A stretch of 64,000 nt of DNA from Photobacterium galatheae (GCF_000695255.1 NZ_JMIB01000005.1:1-64000); one strand, 5' to 3'; counted from the first letter of the stretch, positions 43,245 to 52,418 are shown. Numbers and translations are program-made. The notes: a model not told the origin generated them from the sequence alone.

Positions 43245-43919
43245 CTAGAAAAGTTTCAACTTCGCATCTTTTACGACACCGATAATCTTGCAGTTTCCGT
43301 TGATTGGCATGATGGGGTAGGAAGGGTTGAGAGGTTTGAGAAACTTCTGTCCCGCATCAATGATAAGTTGTTTGAATGTGGCTTCATTTACATCTGTAAG
43401 CTTGGCCACAACGAGCTTGCCACTTTCTGGTTCGATTTCAGGGTCAACGAGGATCATTGTCCCGCTAGGAAAGCTGATACCAGACCCTGAGGTCATGGAA
43501 TCGCCTTTTACTTCCAACCAAAAGGAACGCTCGCTTACTCGTTCTGTTGTTGGCAAATACGTATCTATTTCTTCTAAATGGTAAGGTTCAATTGCTTCGG
43601 TCCACATTCCGGCAACCACTGAGCTTATGACTGGAAATTCAGAACGGTAGTCTGTCGGTACTCCTACAACTGGGATAACGTTAGAAATAGAAGCATCTCG
43701 AGATTCATCACCAAATTGCAGCCAATAGAGATCCACACCGAGGAATGAAGCAAGTTCAGACATTTTGTCTCGTCTTGGCATTGACTCAGCGTTTAACCAC
43801 TTGCTTACGGCTTTCGGGGTGACACCCAATCGCTTAGCGATGATGACCCCTCTTCCATGCTCTTCGATTCCAGCTTTAATACAGGCCTGCGCAAGCCTTG
43901 TGGAAAATTCTTCACGCAT
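43245..43919 (-). CDS. CI-like phage repressor with LexA-type peptidase domain
   Basis: A 224-residue lysogeny repressor. The N-terminal helix-turn-helix is in VIIAKRLGVTPKAVSKWLNAESMP; the C-terminal S24 domain has the self-cleavage site A103-G104 (SVVAGMW), S141 (KGDSMTS) and K173 (LVVAKLT). RecA-activated self-cleavage is therefore expected upon DNA damage. I chose the ATG at 43919, since the longer frame from 44015 reads through three operator copies. It probably binds TGWAC-N5-GTTCA. Confidence 0.9.
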   Translation of the reverse strand: MREEFSTRLAQACIKAGIEEHGRGVIIAKRLGVTPKAVSKWLNAESMPRRDKMSELASFLGVDLYWLQFGDESRDASISNVIPVVGVPTDYRSEFPVISSVVAGMWTEAIEPYHLEEIDTYLPTTERVSERSFWLEVKGDSMTSGSGISFPSGTMILVDPEIEPESGKLVVAKLTDVNEATFKQLIIDAGQKFLKPLNPSYPIMPINGNCKIIGVVKDAKLKLF

Positions 43920-43929
43920 CTTTTCACTC

Positions 43930-44001
43930 TGAACCATTGGTTCAATTTTATAACCACTTGCATGTACTATCAGTTCCGTCATAAGATGTACCAAATGTTC
44001 A
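43930..44001. promoter_or_regulatory. Right operator triplet and divergent promoters
   Basis: Three 15-bp dyads: TGAACCATTGGTTCA (43930-43944), TGTACTATCAGTTCC (43963-43977), TGTACCAAATGTTCA (43987-44001); centre spacing 33 and 24 bases. A rightward promoter candidate is TTGCAT (43958) and CATAAG (43980), which the operators overlap. The first dyad lies just ahead of the repressor start, suiting autoregulation. Confidence 0.75.
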
Positions 44002-44017
44002 TTTTTTGAGGTCAAAA

Positions 44018-44221
44018 ATGTTAAAAGAAGCTATTTCTTCAATTGGATTTCAGGTAGTTGCTGAGCAATGTGGTGTTTCAGTTCGAGCAGTTTACAAGTG
44101 GTGTGAACGAGGTTGTCTACCTCGTACTGATTTCACCGGAGAAACTGATTACGCAGGCCAGATCGAGTCCTTGTCTGCTGGAAAATATAAGAAAGCTGAC
44201 TTACTCAAACTTCCTCGGTGA
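44018..44221 (+). CDS. Cro-like regulator
   Basis: A 67-residue DNA-binding protein with a helix-turn-helix in AISSIGFQVVAEQCGVSVRAVYKWCERGCLP. GAGG lies 7 bases before the ATG at 44018. It is divergent from the repressor across the three-operator region, the Cro position. Confidence 0.85.
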   Translation: MLKEAISSIGFQVVAEQCGVSVRAVYKWCERGCLPRTDFTGETDYAGQIESLSAGKYKKADLLKLPR

Positions 44222-44273
44222 TTAAAGCTTCTCACCTAAGCCACTTAAACATAACTACCAACCTCAGGAGGAA

Positions 44274-44726
44274 ATGGTGAACAAGAAAGAGATGGTCACA
44301 AAGTCAATTCAGAACGTGACAGGTGGACGGGAAGCCGTTGCAGCAATGCTGGGCATGTCAGTAGATAGCTTCAATAACCACCTTTACGAAAAGAAGGGCT
44401 CCCGGTTCTTCACGGTTGATGAGCTTGCGTTGATCGCAAGCCTAGATAACACGCCATATGTCGCTGAATTCTTCGCGATGCAAACCGGGCACTTGGTGGT
44501 TGAGATGCCAAATGTTTCTGACCTGGACAATGTAGAGCTGTTTGAACTGCAACTGAAACTGAATGGCGTGAAGGGTCTGCTGGATAAAACGATCTCTGAA
44601 GCGCTGGTGGATGGGAAGATCGACAAAGTAGAGCGCAAAGCGATCACCGAGATTAAGCGCCAGTATATGGCCGTGTTTGAGACCTCGATGAATGCATTGG
44701 ATGCCGTATACGGAGAGAACGTGTAA
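44274..44726 (+). CDS. CII/YmfL-like phage regulatory protein
   Basis: A 150-residue protein, with an N-terminal DNA-binding domain (VTGGREAVAAMLGMSVDSFNNHLYEKKGSRFFTVDELALIAS) like the YmfL/CII regulators, and a helical C-terminal tail (about 90-150). It follows cro on the rightward operon and probably promotes lysogenic transcription. A strong AGGAGG site precedes the start (ATG 44274 or GTG 44277). It ends in an ATGA overlap with the next gene. Confidence 0.8.
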   Translation: MVNKKEMVTKSIQNVTGGREAVAAMLGMSVDSFNNHLYEKKGSRFFTVDELALIASLDNTPYVAEFFAMQTGHLVVEMPNVSDLDNVELFELQLKLNGVKGLLDKTISEALVDGKIDKVERKAITEIKRQYMAVFETSMNALDAVYGENV

Positions 44727-44977
44727 TGAATGGACAGTTTTGGGTAACCGTCGAACAGGTCGCGCAAATGACGCAATCCAGCCTTCGAGTGATGGATAAG
44801 CAGTTTCAGAGTTCGCGTGATTATGAAGCTGAGCAGCTGCGTTTGCTGATGAAGAAATGTGAACGTCAATTGGCCGTCGTTGAAGGAGAGATTGGGGTGG
44901 CTTCAAGCAGCGGCAACTGCAAGAAGCCGGTAGTTTCACTGCGAGGCAAAACTGATGAAAAGAATATCACAAGGTAA
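44726..44977 (+). CDS. Hypothetical phage protein
   Basis: An 83-residue protein with a helical, coiled-coil-like centre (RVMDKQFQSSRDYEAEQLRLLMKKCERQLAVVEGEI). It overlaps the CII-like gene by one base and the next small ORF by 23 bases, in a compact rightward operon. Function unknown. Confidence 0.65.
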   Translation: MNGQFWVTVEQVAQMTQSSLRVMDKQFQSSRDYEAEQLRLLMKKCERQLAVVEGEIGVASSSGNCKKPVVSLRGKTDEKNITR

Positions 44978-45101
44978 GCGACAGGCCAATTTGAAGGTCC
45001 GGATTGAGGGCCACCAGTTTGTTTACATCATGGTAGTAAAAGGACAGCCGGTGCAAATCTGTCGCCAGCTGGCCAAAGCGGTTTTTGAGGGAAATGTGTG
45101 A
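44955..45101 (+). CDS. 48-residue small phage ORF
   Basis: A short basic protein (MKRISQGKRQANLKVRIEG; then HQFVYIMVVKGQPVQICRQL). It starts inside the previous gene at 44955 and ends at the first base of the methyltransferase start, a typical translational-coupling chain. No family recognised, but the tight packing supports it. Confidence 0.55.
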   Translation: MKRISQGKRQANLKVRIEGHQFVYIMVVKGQPVQICRQLAKAVFEGNV

Positions 45102-45631
45102 TGGCAAAAGCACGAATTGAAAAAGACTTTTATCCGACACCATCTTGGTGTGTGAAAGCTCTGCTTGAATGTATCGAAATTAGAGAAGGTGATGTGATTG
45201 CAGAACCTTGTCGGGGAGATGGGCGGATCACAAATGAGCTGCCTGACGGAAACATGATCAAGTGGGCAGAAATCACGGATGGCGTGGATTATCTGGATAA
45301 TTCCATTGATATGTCGGCTGATGTCATCATCACGAATCCACCGTTCAGCCTTGCTTTGGAATTTATTCAAACAGCCATGAATCGTGATCTAGCCGTGGAT
45401 GGGACCATGTGTTTTCTACTTCGACTGAGCTGGCTTGGTAGTAAAGGCCGTGCCGATTTCTGGCGAAAGTTCCCTTTTACGAACTTGTTGATCCTTACGC
45501 CTCGTCCGTCATTCGTTCACAAGGGTTCAGATAATTCTGAATACGCGTGGGTCTGTTGGGACAAAGGCAACCGCATTAAGCGTCCTGCATTGTGGACACT
45601 GAAGAAAGAAGAGGTAGAGCATGTCGGTTAA
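45101..45631 (+). CDS. Phage DNA adenine methyltransferase-like protein
   Basis: A 176-residue SAM-dependent methyltransferase. Motif I is AEPCRGDGRI (about residues 34-43), motif IV is NPPF (ITNPPFSLA, about 77-80), both diagnostic of N6-adenine/N4-cytosine enzymes of small phage types. No restriction partner is present, so it is an orphan, probably protecting phage DNA. It overlaps the O-like gene by 11 bases. Confidence 0.85.
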   Translation: MAKARIEKDFYPTPSWCVKALLECIEIREGDVIAEPCRGDGRITNELPDGNMIKWAEITDGVDYLDNSIDMSADVIITNPPFSLALEFIQTAMNRDLAVDGTMCFLLRLSWLGSKGRADFWRKFPFTNLLILTPRPSFVHKGSDNSEYAWVCWDKGNRIKRPALWTLKKEEVEHVG

Positions 45632-46571
45632 GGTCATGAGTTACGTGTGGGATATCCCATTGTTCAAGGGCTCTGATAAATTGGTCATGCTTTGCCTGGC
45701 TGACCATTCAGACGATGAGGGCATTTGCTGGCCCTCTATCGACACCATTGCCCGTAAGTCTGGTGTATCACCAACTACTGTGAAATCTACGCTCAAGAAA
45801 CTGGAGCAGGGTGGCTGGCTGTTTAAGAAAAACCGTTTCAAGAAAGCGGAGACAGGCCGATTGGTTCGATCAAACAATCAGTACCAGTTGCCGGTTCTGC
45901 TGCTGAAGAAAACTGCGGATGAACAGACGGATTTTGAACAGACGAATTTCGTCCATTCGAAATTTGAACGTTCGAATCTCGAACAGACGAAACAGCCTGA
46001 GGGGGTAGGTCAGATTTCGACGGGGGGTAGGTCGGAATCCGGCTATAAACCATCAATAGATCCACCAATAGAAGATCCGTCATTGAATGCACCGAGCAAG
46101 CTCGATGCCGACGAACAGCAGCCTGTTTTTGAATTGATTTTGAATGACAAGTCGATGTATCCGATTCATCAGGATGACCTGACCGTGCTGTCTGAGTTGT
46201 ATCCAGCTGTGGATGTTCACCAGCAGTTCCGAAACATGATTGGCTGGCTAATTGCGAACCCACAGCGACGAAAGACAAAATCTGGGATTCGGAAATTCAT
46301 CAATGCCTGGTTGGCACGCGAGCAGGACAAGGGTTTTGTAGCTGTATCGGCTCCACCTGCTGCCAAACCGAAACCGGATGAGCGAACTCAGCTGAAAAAC
46401 AAGATCCGTGATTTGGAGCTTGAGATTAATAACGAAAATCAGGCGATGTTGCGTGCGATTGACTGGAACGCCACGCAGGAGGCGATTGAATCCTGTAAGC
46501 GCCGAATTGAAAACCTCACCCGTCAGCGCCAGGAACTCGTCGAACAACTGGGAGGCAAGCATGGCAAGTGA
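45621..46571 (+). CDS. O-like phage replication initiator
   Basis: A 316-residue protein. The N-terminal winged helix (DKLVMLCLADHSDDEGICWPSIDTIARKSGVSPTTVKSTLKKLEQGGWL) is the HTH_36 type seen in lambda-O-like proteins. A low-complexity Gln/Thr/Ser linker (about 98-150) follows; then a helical domain (VHQQFRNMIGWLIANPQRRKTKSGIRKFINAWL), similar to DnaT/primosome-binding regions, and a coiled coil. It would open the origin and recruit the helicase loader. Confidence 0.85.
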   Translation: MSVKVMSYVWDIPLFKGSDKLVMLCLADHSDDEGICWPSIDTIARKSGVSPTTVKSTLKKLEQGGWLFKKNRFKKAETGRLVRSNNQYQLPVLLLKKTADEQTDFEQTNFVHSKFERSNLEQTKQPEGVGQISTGGRSESGYKPSIDPPIEDPSLNAPSKLDADEQQPVFELILNDKSMYPIHQDDLTVLSELYPAVDVHQQFRNMIGWLIANPQRRKTKSGIRKFINAWLAREQDKGFVAVSAPPAAKPKPDERTQLKNKIRDLELEINNENQAMLRAIDWNATQEAIESCKRRIENLTRQRQELVEQLGGKHGK

Positions 46572-46764
46572 AAAGGATCTTCGTCGGTTGATGGCATCAC
46601 GCCGGAAGCTATGGAGCCCTGTCGAGCTGTGTGAAGAACTGGGTGTGCATGTGTGCGTTTTGGCCCGGATGTTGGACAAGGCCCGCAAGGCTGGGGCGAA
46701 TATTCAAATGACAAACAACGAACAAACAGGGCACAGCAACAAGCTGTGGCTGGCGGAGGTTTAA
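46561..46764 (+). CDS. Small winged-helix phage protein
   Basis: A 67-residue protein starting at the ATG at 46561, after GGGAGGCAAGC. DLRRLMASRRKLWSPVELCEELGVHVCVLARMLDKARKAG looks like a winged helix-turn-helix. It overlaps the O-like gene by 11 bases. Confidence 0.7.
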   Translation: MASEKDLRRLMASRRKLWSPVELCEELGVHVCVLARMLDKARKAGANIQMTNNEQTGHSNKLWLAEV

Positions 46765-46768
46765 CATA

Positions 46769-47800
46769 GTGTTGGTGTTACAGGCATTTCCACTTCGAGA
46801 GTTGGGTTTACTGATGCTCAAGCCAGGGACCAAGCTGTTGGAATCATTTGTCGAGGAACTGGGAAGCAATCGGGTCGTCGTGATGCCTTTGCCAGAAAGT
46901 TTCGTGAACGTCCCGAGTGGCAAGCTGAATCAGCCTTTCCCGGCTACCCAAAGCAGCTCGCTGGTGGATGACGCTCGGCTCATCAAGTTCTTCAATCATC
47001 CTGAAGTGCGCAAGCGTTTAGAGAATGGGTTTAGTTTCTGGCTCAATCAGATTCAGCATTGCCAACTGGGTGATGGTACTTACTGCGATAAGAACCTGAC
47101 GATTACAGAATGTGGTGGCGGTGCTGTTCGCTCTTGTTGGCATCACGACAATGAAGCACGTCGGTCTCAAAGCAAGACGAGTGAACAACTGGCAAGACGT
47201 AATGTGCTGCTGTGGGCACTGAGCGTTGTGGCTTCGCAGCTTGGGTTAGGGAGCAAGCATGCTTTAACGTCCGCTGAGCTTTGCTGGTGGGCCGTCAGAA
47301 ATGAAGTATATCCAAACCTGCCAGACGTTTTCTTGGATGACATTTTCAAGCGGGAGGAAGCACACAAGCGAGTTGGACTGGGGGCAAAGCGCTCAACCAA
47401 TGCCAGATACGAAGAACCGGCGGCTGATGTTGTTGAACGATTGGCAAAGCCAGTGAAGAAGCTGGTGGTCGATGCCGAGCCACCAGCAATGTTTATGGCC
47501 AGACCCAAAGCGAATACCTGGAAGTCTGAAGCCTATCTAAAATTCGTCCGTTCTTTGCCGTGCTGTGTGACGGGCCGAAAGGGCAGTGATTCAGACCCTG
47601 TTGTGGCTCACCACCTCATCGGCCATGGGGAAGGTAAGATGGGAGGCAAGGCCCACGATATGTTTACCATGCCCATGTTGGCCAGTGAGCACCAGAAGTT
47701 CCACCATGATCCCAAAGCCTGGGAACAGCAGCATGGCTCGCAGCTGGAGTATGTGAAAGCAACGATAAAGAAAGCGCTTAATATGCGTGTGATGGAATAG
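46769..47800 (+). CDS. DUF968 family phage nuclease-like protein
   Basis: A 343-residue protein. The C-terminal part (about 248-343) has the DUF968 pattern: KFVRSLPCCVTG with Cys, PVVAHHLIGHGEGKMGGKAHD, then MLASEHQKFHHDP. It resembles a His-Me finger nuclease related to recombination proteins of lambdoid phages. The first 245 residues are unassigned and helical. It starts with GTG behind GGAGGT. Confidence 0.78.
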   Translation: MLVLQAFPLRELGLLMLKPGTKLLESFVEELGSNRVVVMPLPESFVNVPSGKLNQPFPATQSSSLVDDARLIKFFNHPEVRKRLENGFSFWLNQIQHCQLGDGTYCDKNLTITECGGGAVRSCWHHDNEARRSQSKTSEQLARRNVLLWALSVVASQLGLGSKHALTSAELCWWAVRNEVYPNLPDVFLDDIFKREEAHKRVGLGAKRSTNARYEEPAADVVERLAKPVKKLVVDAEPPAMFMARPKANTWKSEAYLKFVRSLPCCVTGRKGSDSDPVVAHHLIGHGEGKMGGKAHDMFTMPMLASEHQKFHHDPKAWEQQHGSQLEYVKATIKKALNMRVME

Positions 47801-47981
47801 TTGCTCTCGTAGTATGTAAGGCAACTTTTTTTACTAAGAGTTATCTAAAAAGCCCCATGGTTCATGGTGTGTTATGCCTACTTAGATCTATCGTAGTCCG
47901 AATACAAAGCCTACGGCTTGATTATCTGCAAGTTAACCTATATATCTACTCCTATTTGGTTCCTAAATATAAGGGGTTACT

Positions 47982-48341
47982 ATGGAGTTTATCACTAGCG
48001 CAGTGCTTGGTGGATTACTTTGGGATTTTATCAAATATCAAGCTGCTCCAACTGTAGAAAATATTCGAGAAACTGTGAGTAAGGTAGTCAACCTTGATAA
48101 AACAATTGAGTCAGCTCTAAGTACAGAGTTGACAAAAATGAGTATTGGCCAATGCAATTCCCAAAACGAAGTGATACAAAAACTTGAATCATCTCCACAA
48201 ATTCAAGCATTAATAAATCAGCTTAACCAATTAAATTCCCCTAATGTAGTTGTTCAAACTCTCGGTGGAGGTGATGCTGTTTATGGTGATAAGGTCATGG
48301 GTGATAAGATTATGGGTAACAAGGTGATCACAGATAAATAA
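47982..48341 (+). CDS. Putative defence-module component with GDKV repeats
   Basis: A 119-residue protein encoded in AT-rich sequence. A mildly hydrophobic N-terminal helix (EFITSAVLGGLLWDFI) may touch the membrane; then helices (about 25-85) and a C-terminal repeat GDAVYGDKVMGDKIMGNKVI (about 98-117). This G-D/N-K-V/I-M pattern would form a short beta-solenoid. The same motif occurs twice at the N-terminus of the protein encoded 21 bases downstream, so the two likely associate. A strong AAGGGG site precedes the start. No known family recognised. Confidence 0.75.
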   Translation: MEFITSAVLGGLLWDFIKYQAAPTVENIRETVSKVVNLDKTIESALSTELTKMSIGQCNSQNEVIQKLESSPQIQALINQLNQLNSPNVVVQTLGGGDAVYGDKVMGDKIMGNKVITDK

Positions 48342-48362
48342 AACACCAAGCAGAGACAGTTT

Positions 48363-51300
48363 ATGACGGTAATACCAGAGATTCTTACAAACAGCAATAC
48401 CTCAGGTGTGCTAGCAAATAACGGCAATGACGCGCTGTATGGAGACAACGTAATGCTAGCACCAAACACCGGTGATGCAGTGTATGGTGACAAAGTAATG
48501 AGGGACAAGTACGTCACGTTAGTACAAAGTGACGTATCTTTAGAATTAGTTAAGCCTGTGTTGTTAGATGTTGCTCACAAACTAGCTGAAGGTGAGAAGG
48601 AACAAGCAGTAACTGCATTAAATACTTTAAGTTTGCTGGGAAATCTAAACTCATCAACAAAAGTAGCTATCGCATGTTTAAAAGCGGTAAGTTCGTTGGA
48701 ACTGTCTGGTGAGGAAAAATTGTTAATAACAAAAAATTACCAATTAAAATCTAATTCTGATGAGGATTTTCAAGGTTATTTGAATGCTGCAGCTATTTAT
48801 TTACTAAAAGAAGAAAAATCCGCACAAGAATTAAAGGATTTTTATTGCGCCTTACCCGAAAATATTTGCTCTGATATCGCATATTACAGTACATTAAATC
48901 ATATAAATTCTATCGATGATATTTCTAGAAAATTAGATACTTTTTCTTTGCCTGTCCTTCATTTATTGCTGGAGAAATCATTTGCTTCTGGGCAGGTAGA
49001 TGTATGTCAAAAAGTTTTTGATGAATTGAAGAAAAATTCCATATTTACTGATTTGTCAGGACAGGAAGTAATTTTAGACTGCATCTCAATTAATAAGTTT
49101 AATGTTTATGATTACTTGTTATTGTCAACGGAACAAAAGCAGTATCTCGATAACGTTATTGATAGGTTGATCGAATTAGTCGGTGGCCAAGAAGTCCTTG
49201 ATAATAGGTATATCAGCATTGCTGGTCAATTATTGCATTACACTCAATTAAGTAATTCTAAACTCATTAAGTTAGTTCAAGACCATCGTTCATTACTTAA
49301 CCAAATAGACTTCAGAGGTAAAGAGGTTGTTGTTTCATTTTTAGATCATGAAAAATCAGGGCAACATTCACAAACGCAGAAATCTGCTGAAGATTTATCT
49401 CTTGAAATAATCAAAGATGTTAAATTAGGAGTGTTTTCTCCGCGAAATATAGCCTTGTTATGTGAGCTGAAAGATACAGAGTGGGTGGAGTCTACTCTTA
49501 ATGAATTATTAAATCTAGAACGAACTAATGAATGCTTAGGCTGCTATTGTGCGCTTGCTGCAAAATCTGCTGAATTTTTAGAAAAAAAACAATTCCCTTC
49601 GGTTGAGATAGAAACTATTCTTACAGATGACTTTAAGGAAATAAGGCTTCACTCTGGCTTTTTAGTTCCAACCGCTAGACTGCTATCTATGGCTGGATAT
49701 CATGGTTTGGCATTATGTGCTCTGGATTTGTTATTTAAAAATAGTCATCCGTGGATATCGGATCCATACGTTCAATATCTTTCATTATTGTACGAAAATG
49801 AGCAATACAACTCTTTAAATTCTCGCTTAAGTACAATGCAAGACCAAGAACAGTTTCACTCTGAAATTTCCAACCTTAAATCTTTTTTAGCTACTAAAGA
49901 GGATAAATTCTCCGAAGCAGTGAAGCTCATTGAAGAGCAAATACAAAAATATCAAGACAAAGTTTTATCTGAATCAGAAAAAAAACATTGCATTTATCTC
50001 TGGGTTAATCTGTTGATTAATTTACGTAAATCAACGTCTCATGCATCTGTCGCAGAGTATGTGGAAAGAATACCGATTTCTATTTTTTCCACACCTGATG
50101 ATGAACTTGCATGGGAACTTATAACCTTCTTTGGGGAACGATATATTGAAGTTGAGGATATAGTATTAACTTGGTTTTTTAAAGATCCAAACAAGTATGC
50201 TAACCAGTTATTTAATGTGGTCATGAGTATACCTTCTGATGTATCGACTGTAGGGTTTAATAGTAAGATTTTCAAAATAGGTTATTTGTATACAGAAAAC
50301 TGTCAATCGAAGTATCGTATAGTTGTTGATGACAAAAATTTAGCTGTTGAACATCCACAGTACTTGATTCATTCAAGCACTGATCTTGCAAATACACTAC
50401 AGATTAAAGCAATAAATAATTACTTTCTGTACAGAAGTAAACATTGTGTAATGAAAGAAACACTGCCGCCAACTGTAGCAGCATACCGAATCGCAATTGA
50501 AATTTTGGATAATGACGAAAATCAATGCTTTTCACTAGTATCATTACCGGAAAATCCAACTGCTGAAAATATAGTAAATGTTATCAACAGTATTGTAGAA
50601 CGTGGTGATAGGTATACACCTGCTATGAAAGAGTGTTTTAGCGGTAATATCCCTTGTATATTCAAATATAAATTTATAAAAGGAAGCAATTCATATGGTA
50701 AGGCCCTTACTGCTATACTTTCTAAGAATATATATATGGAGTTATTTAGTGATAATAATATCTATTTTAATGACTCGAATAGTAATGATGTCGTTTTAGA
50801 TGAAATATCCTTCGCATTCCTTGTTGTATCTGGCTTATCAAAAAAAATTGAAGTCAATATACATATAACTAGTGAAACAGCTAAAAAAATTAAAGAGTGG
50901 TGCTCCTCTTATGGGGACATGGAGGTTGTTTTTGACCCACAAAAAGACGATTTTGTTCCTGAATATTCTGAAGAAAAGACAGAGAATGATTTAAATTTGA
51001 TAGGTGTAACAAAAGAGTTATTAGAAAAATGTAACGTACATAATGATCGCGATTATAATGTTCCTCTTAAGTTGAAAATTCTTGCAAATGAACTTCTAAC
51101 TTCTAGTACAAAAAGCTCTCTTGGTTTAGCATTTACTTATGGATTTAGTTACTTTACCGTTGATAATCAATTAAGAGGTTTATTATCTAGACCTGAATTC
51201 ATTAAAGTTGATGTTGCACCAGGAGATGTAAATAAATTTTTTTTCGAAAATTCTGATGCTGAAACGATTGGGGATTTACTGCTTCTTCACCAGCATAACT

Positions 51301-51755
51301 TCAATCTATTTGTTCCTTGGGAAGCCTTTGATGAGCTTTGCGCTAATGGTTCTGAAAAATCGTTATATAAACTAGTCCTATTTATTCGTGATATATCAAG
51401 GTACGACAATGGTGCAATTATTCACAATATAGAAAAGTTAACAAAACGAATATTTTTTAAGTGTTTAACTGATTCGCCAATTCAGGCTAGCACCAGACTT
51501 CTTGAATCATTATTCATTAAATTGGTTGATTTTAGTGGAAATTCTACTGAAATTGCTAATGTGTTTTTAAACATGTTACCTTCATCTCTACTGCAACCAT
51601 TTGAAAGTGAATTTTTGGGAAATATTTCATATCAGGAATTAGGGCAGGCAACCAAAATGACGACCGATGCATACATTGATGCATTTTCTGATGCAGTAAG
51701 GGATTCGTCACAAAACTTAAAAAAAATCTGGATTGAAATAGAGGCTCTCTGTTAA
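48363..51755 (+). CDS. Large TPR-like protein with C-terminal PIN-like nuclease domain
   Basis: An 1130-residue AT-rich cargo gene. Residues 22-50 repeat the partner's motif (GDAVYGDKVMRDK and ALYGDNVM). Residues about 60-640 are continuous helical pairs, TPR- or HEAT-like. About 640-700 contains KYRIVVDDKNLAVEHPQ, which could be a GreAB-C-like beta domain (uncertain). About 808-950 fits a PIN nuclease: D813 in DVVLDEISFAFLVVSGL, then HITSETAKKIKEW, and D934 in YFTVDNQLRGLL. The remaining C-terminus is helical. The order resembles the described TPR-GreAB-C-PIN conflict proteins. I infer an RNA-cleaving anti-phage effector; no experimental basis. Confidence 0.75.
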   Translation: MTVIPEILTNSNTSGVLANNGNDALYGDNVMLAPNTGDAVYGDKVMRDKYVTLVQSDVSLELVKPVLLDVAHKLAEGEKEQAVTALNTLSLLGNLNSSTKVAIACLKAVSSLELSGEEKLLITKNYQLKSNSDEDFQGYLNAAAIYLLKEEKSAQELKDFYCALPENICSDIAYYSTLNHINSIDDISRKLDTFSLPVLHLLLEKSFASGQVDVCQKVFDELKKNSIFTDLSGQEVILDCISINKFNVYDYLLLSTEQKQYLDNVIDRLIELVGGQEVLDNRYISIAGQLLHYTQLSNSKLIKLVQDHRSLLNQIDFRGKEVVVSFLDHEKSGQHSQTQKSAEDLSLEIIKDVKLGVFSPRNIALLCELKDTEWVESTLNELLNLERTNECLGCYCALAAKSAEFLEKKQFPSVEIETILTDDFKEIRLHSGFLVPTARLLSMAGYHGLALCALDLLFKNSHPWISDPYVQYLSLLYENEQYNSLNSRLSTMQDQEQFHSEISNLKSFLATKEDKFSEAVKLIEEQIQKYQDKVLSESEKKHCIYLWVNLLINLRKSTSHASVAEYVERIPISIFSTPDDELAWELITFFGERYIEVEDIVLTWFFKDPNKYANQLFNVVMSIPSDVSTVGFNSKIFKIGYLYTENCQSKYRIVVDDKNLAVEHPQYLIHSSTDLANTLQIKAINNYFLYRSKHCVMKETLPPTVAAYRIAIEILDNDENQCFSLVSLPENPTAENIVNVINSIVERGDRYTPAMKECFSGNIPCIFKYKFIKGSNSYGKALTAILSKNIYMELFSDNNIYFNDSNSNDVVLDEISFAFLVVSGLSKKIEVNIHITSETAKKIKEWCSSYGDMEVVFDPQKDDFVPEYSEEKTENDLNLIGVTKELLEKCNVHNDRDYNVPLKLKILANELLTSSTKSSLGLAFTYGFSYFTVDNQLRGLLSRPEFIKVDVAPGDVNKFFFENSDAETIGDLLLLHQHNFNLFVPWEAFDELCANGSEKSLYKLVLFIRDISRYDNGAIIHNIEKLTKRIFFKCLTDSPIQASTRLLESLFIKLVDFSGNSTEIANVFLNMLPSSLLQPFESEFLGNISYQELGQATKMTTDAYIDAFSDAVRDSSQNLKKIWIEIEALC

Positions 51756-51866
51756 TCGATTGGTTTTGTAAACCTTTTTTCCGCCCAAATAAGGGCGGGA
51801 ATCTAAATTATTTCTGTCAAGCTGTGAGTTACGATACAGCGCAATTGTAAGATTGAGTGTGAGTAA

Positions 51867-52418
51867 CTAAATATTATGTATTGTTAGATTTTTGATTTCT
51901 GCATTTAAATTGTTCCCGTTCTCTAGCCAAGTACTGCACTCGGCAATATCGGAAATCACCGGCATCCTGTGGTGATAAGGCTTATACACTTCATTTGCTG
52001 CCGTCGTGAGGGTGACTAACTGGGGCGTCTCTGCTTCAAACCATATCCCAGCCATGTATAGCGGCTTGCCATCAGGGTGACTGAACAGATATTTCTGTTT
52101 CTTGGGGCCACCTTCGTTCCGCCATTCATACCAACCGGAACAGGGGACGATGCATCTGTGGGTCTGCATGGCATTTCGCCAGGTGGGCTTCTGCATGGCA
52201 GACTCTTCTTGAGCATTGATCAGTAATTTCTTCGACCAGCTGGGCTGAATCCCCCAAACCATGTCGAGTTGCTGTAAGCCATCTGGCCTTTTGACTACAG
52301 TGGATACTTTTTGTGTGGGGCGTAAGTCGGTATTTTCTTCGGCTTCAAACCGGATTCGCAACTCATCAGAAACCTGATTGTTCAGCATGTTAGCGAGAAT
52401 ATTCAGCCTGCCACACAT
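51867..52418 (-). CDS. SRAP (YedK/HMCES-like) abasic-site protein
   Basis: A 183-residue SOS-response-associated protein. The ATG at 52418 follows GGAGG and gives the invariant MCGR N-terminus, C2 being the residue that crosslinks to abasic sites. Other family blocks are WGIQPSW, RNAMQTHRCIVPCSGWYEW and the HHRMPVI catalytic His motif. It is divergent from umuDC with a LexA box between. Confidence 0.92.
   Translation of the reverse strand: MCGRLNILANMLNNQVSDELRIRFEAEENTDLRPTQKVSTVVKRPDGLQQLDMVWGIQPSWSKKLLINAQEESAMQKPTWRNAMQTHRCIVPCSGWYEWRNEGGPKKQKYLFSHPDGKPLYMAGIWFEAETPQLVTLTTAANEVYKPYHHRMPVISDIAECSTWLENGNNLNAEIKNLTIHNI

Noticed and set aside
43920-44015. Longer repressor N-terminus starting at 44015
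   Set aside because: It would be translated across three operator dyads and lacks a ribosome site; the helix-turn-helix lies downstream.
44006-44221. Longer Cro-like reading starting upstream at 44006
   Set aside because: The ATG at 44018 has GAGG at ideal spacing; the upstream start lies in the operator region.
51781-51800. CCGCCC/GGGCGG hairpin after the PIN-like gene as a terminator
   Set aside because: The T-run precedes the hairpin on the plus strand and there is no T-run after it on either strand, so it is not a standard intrinsic terminator.
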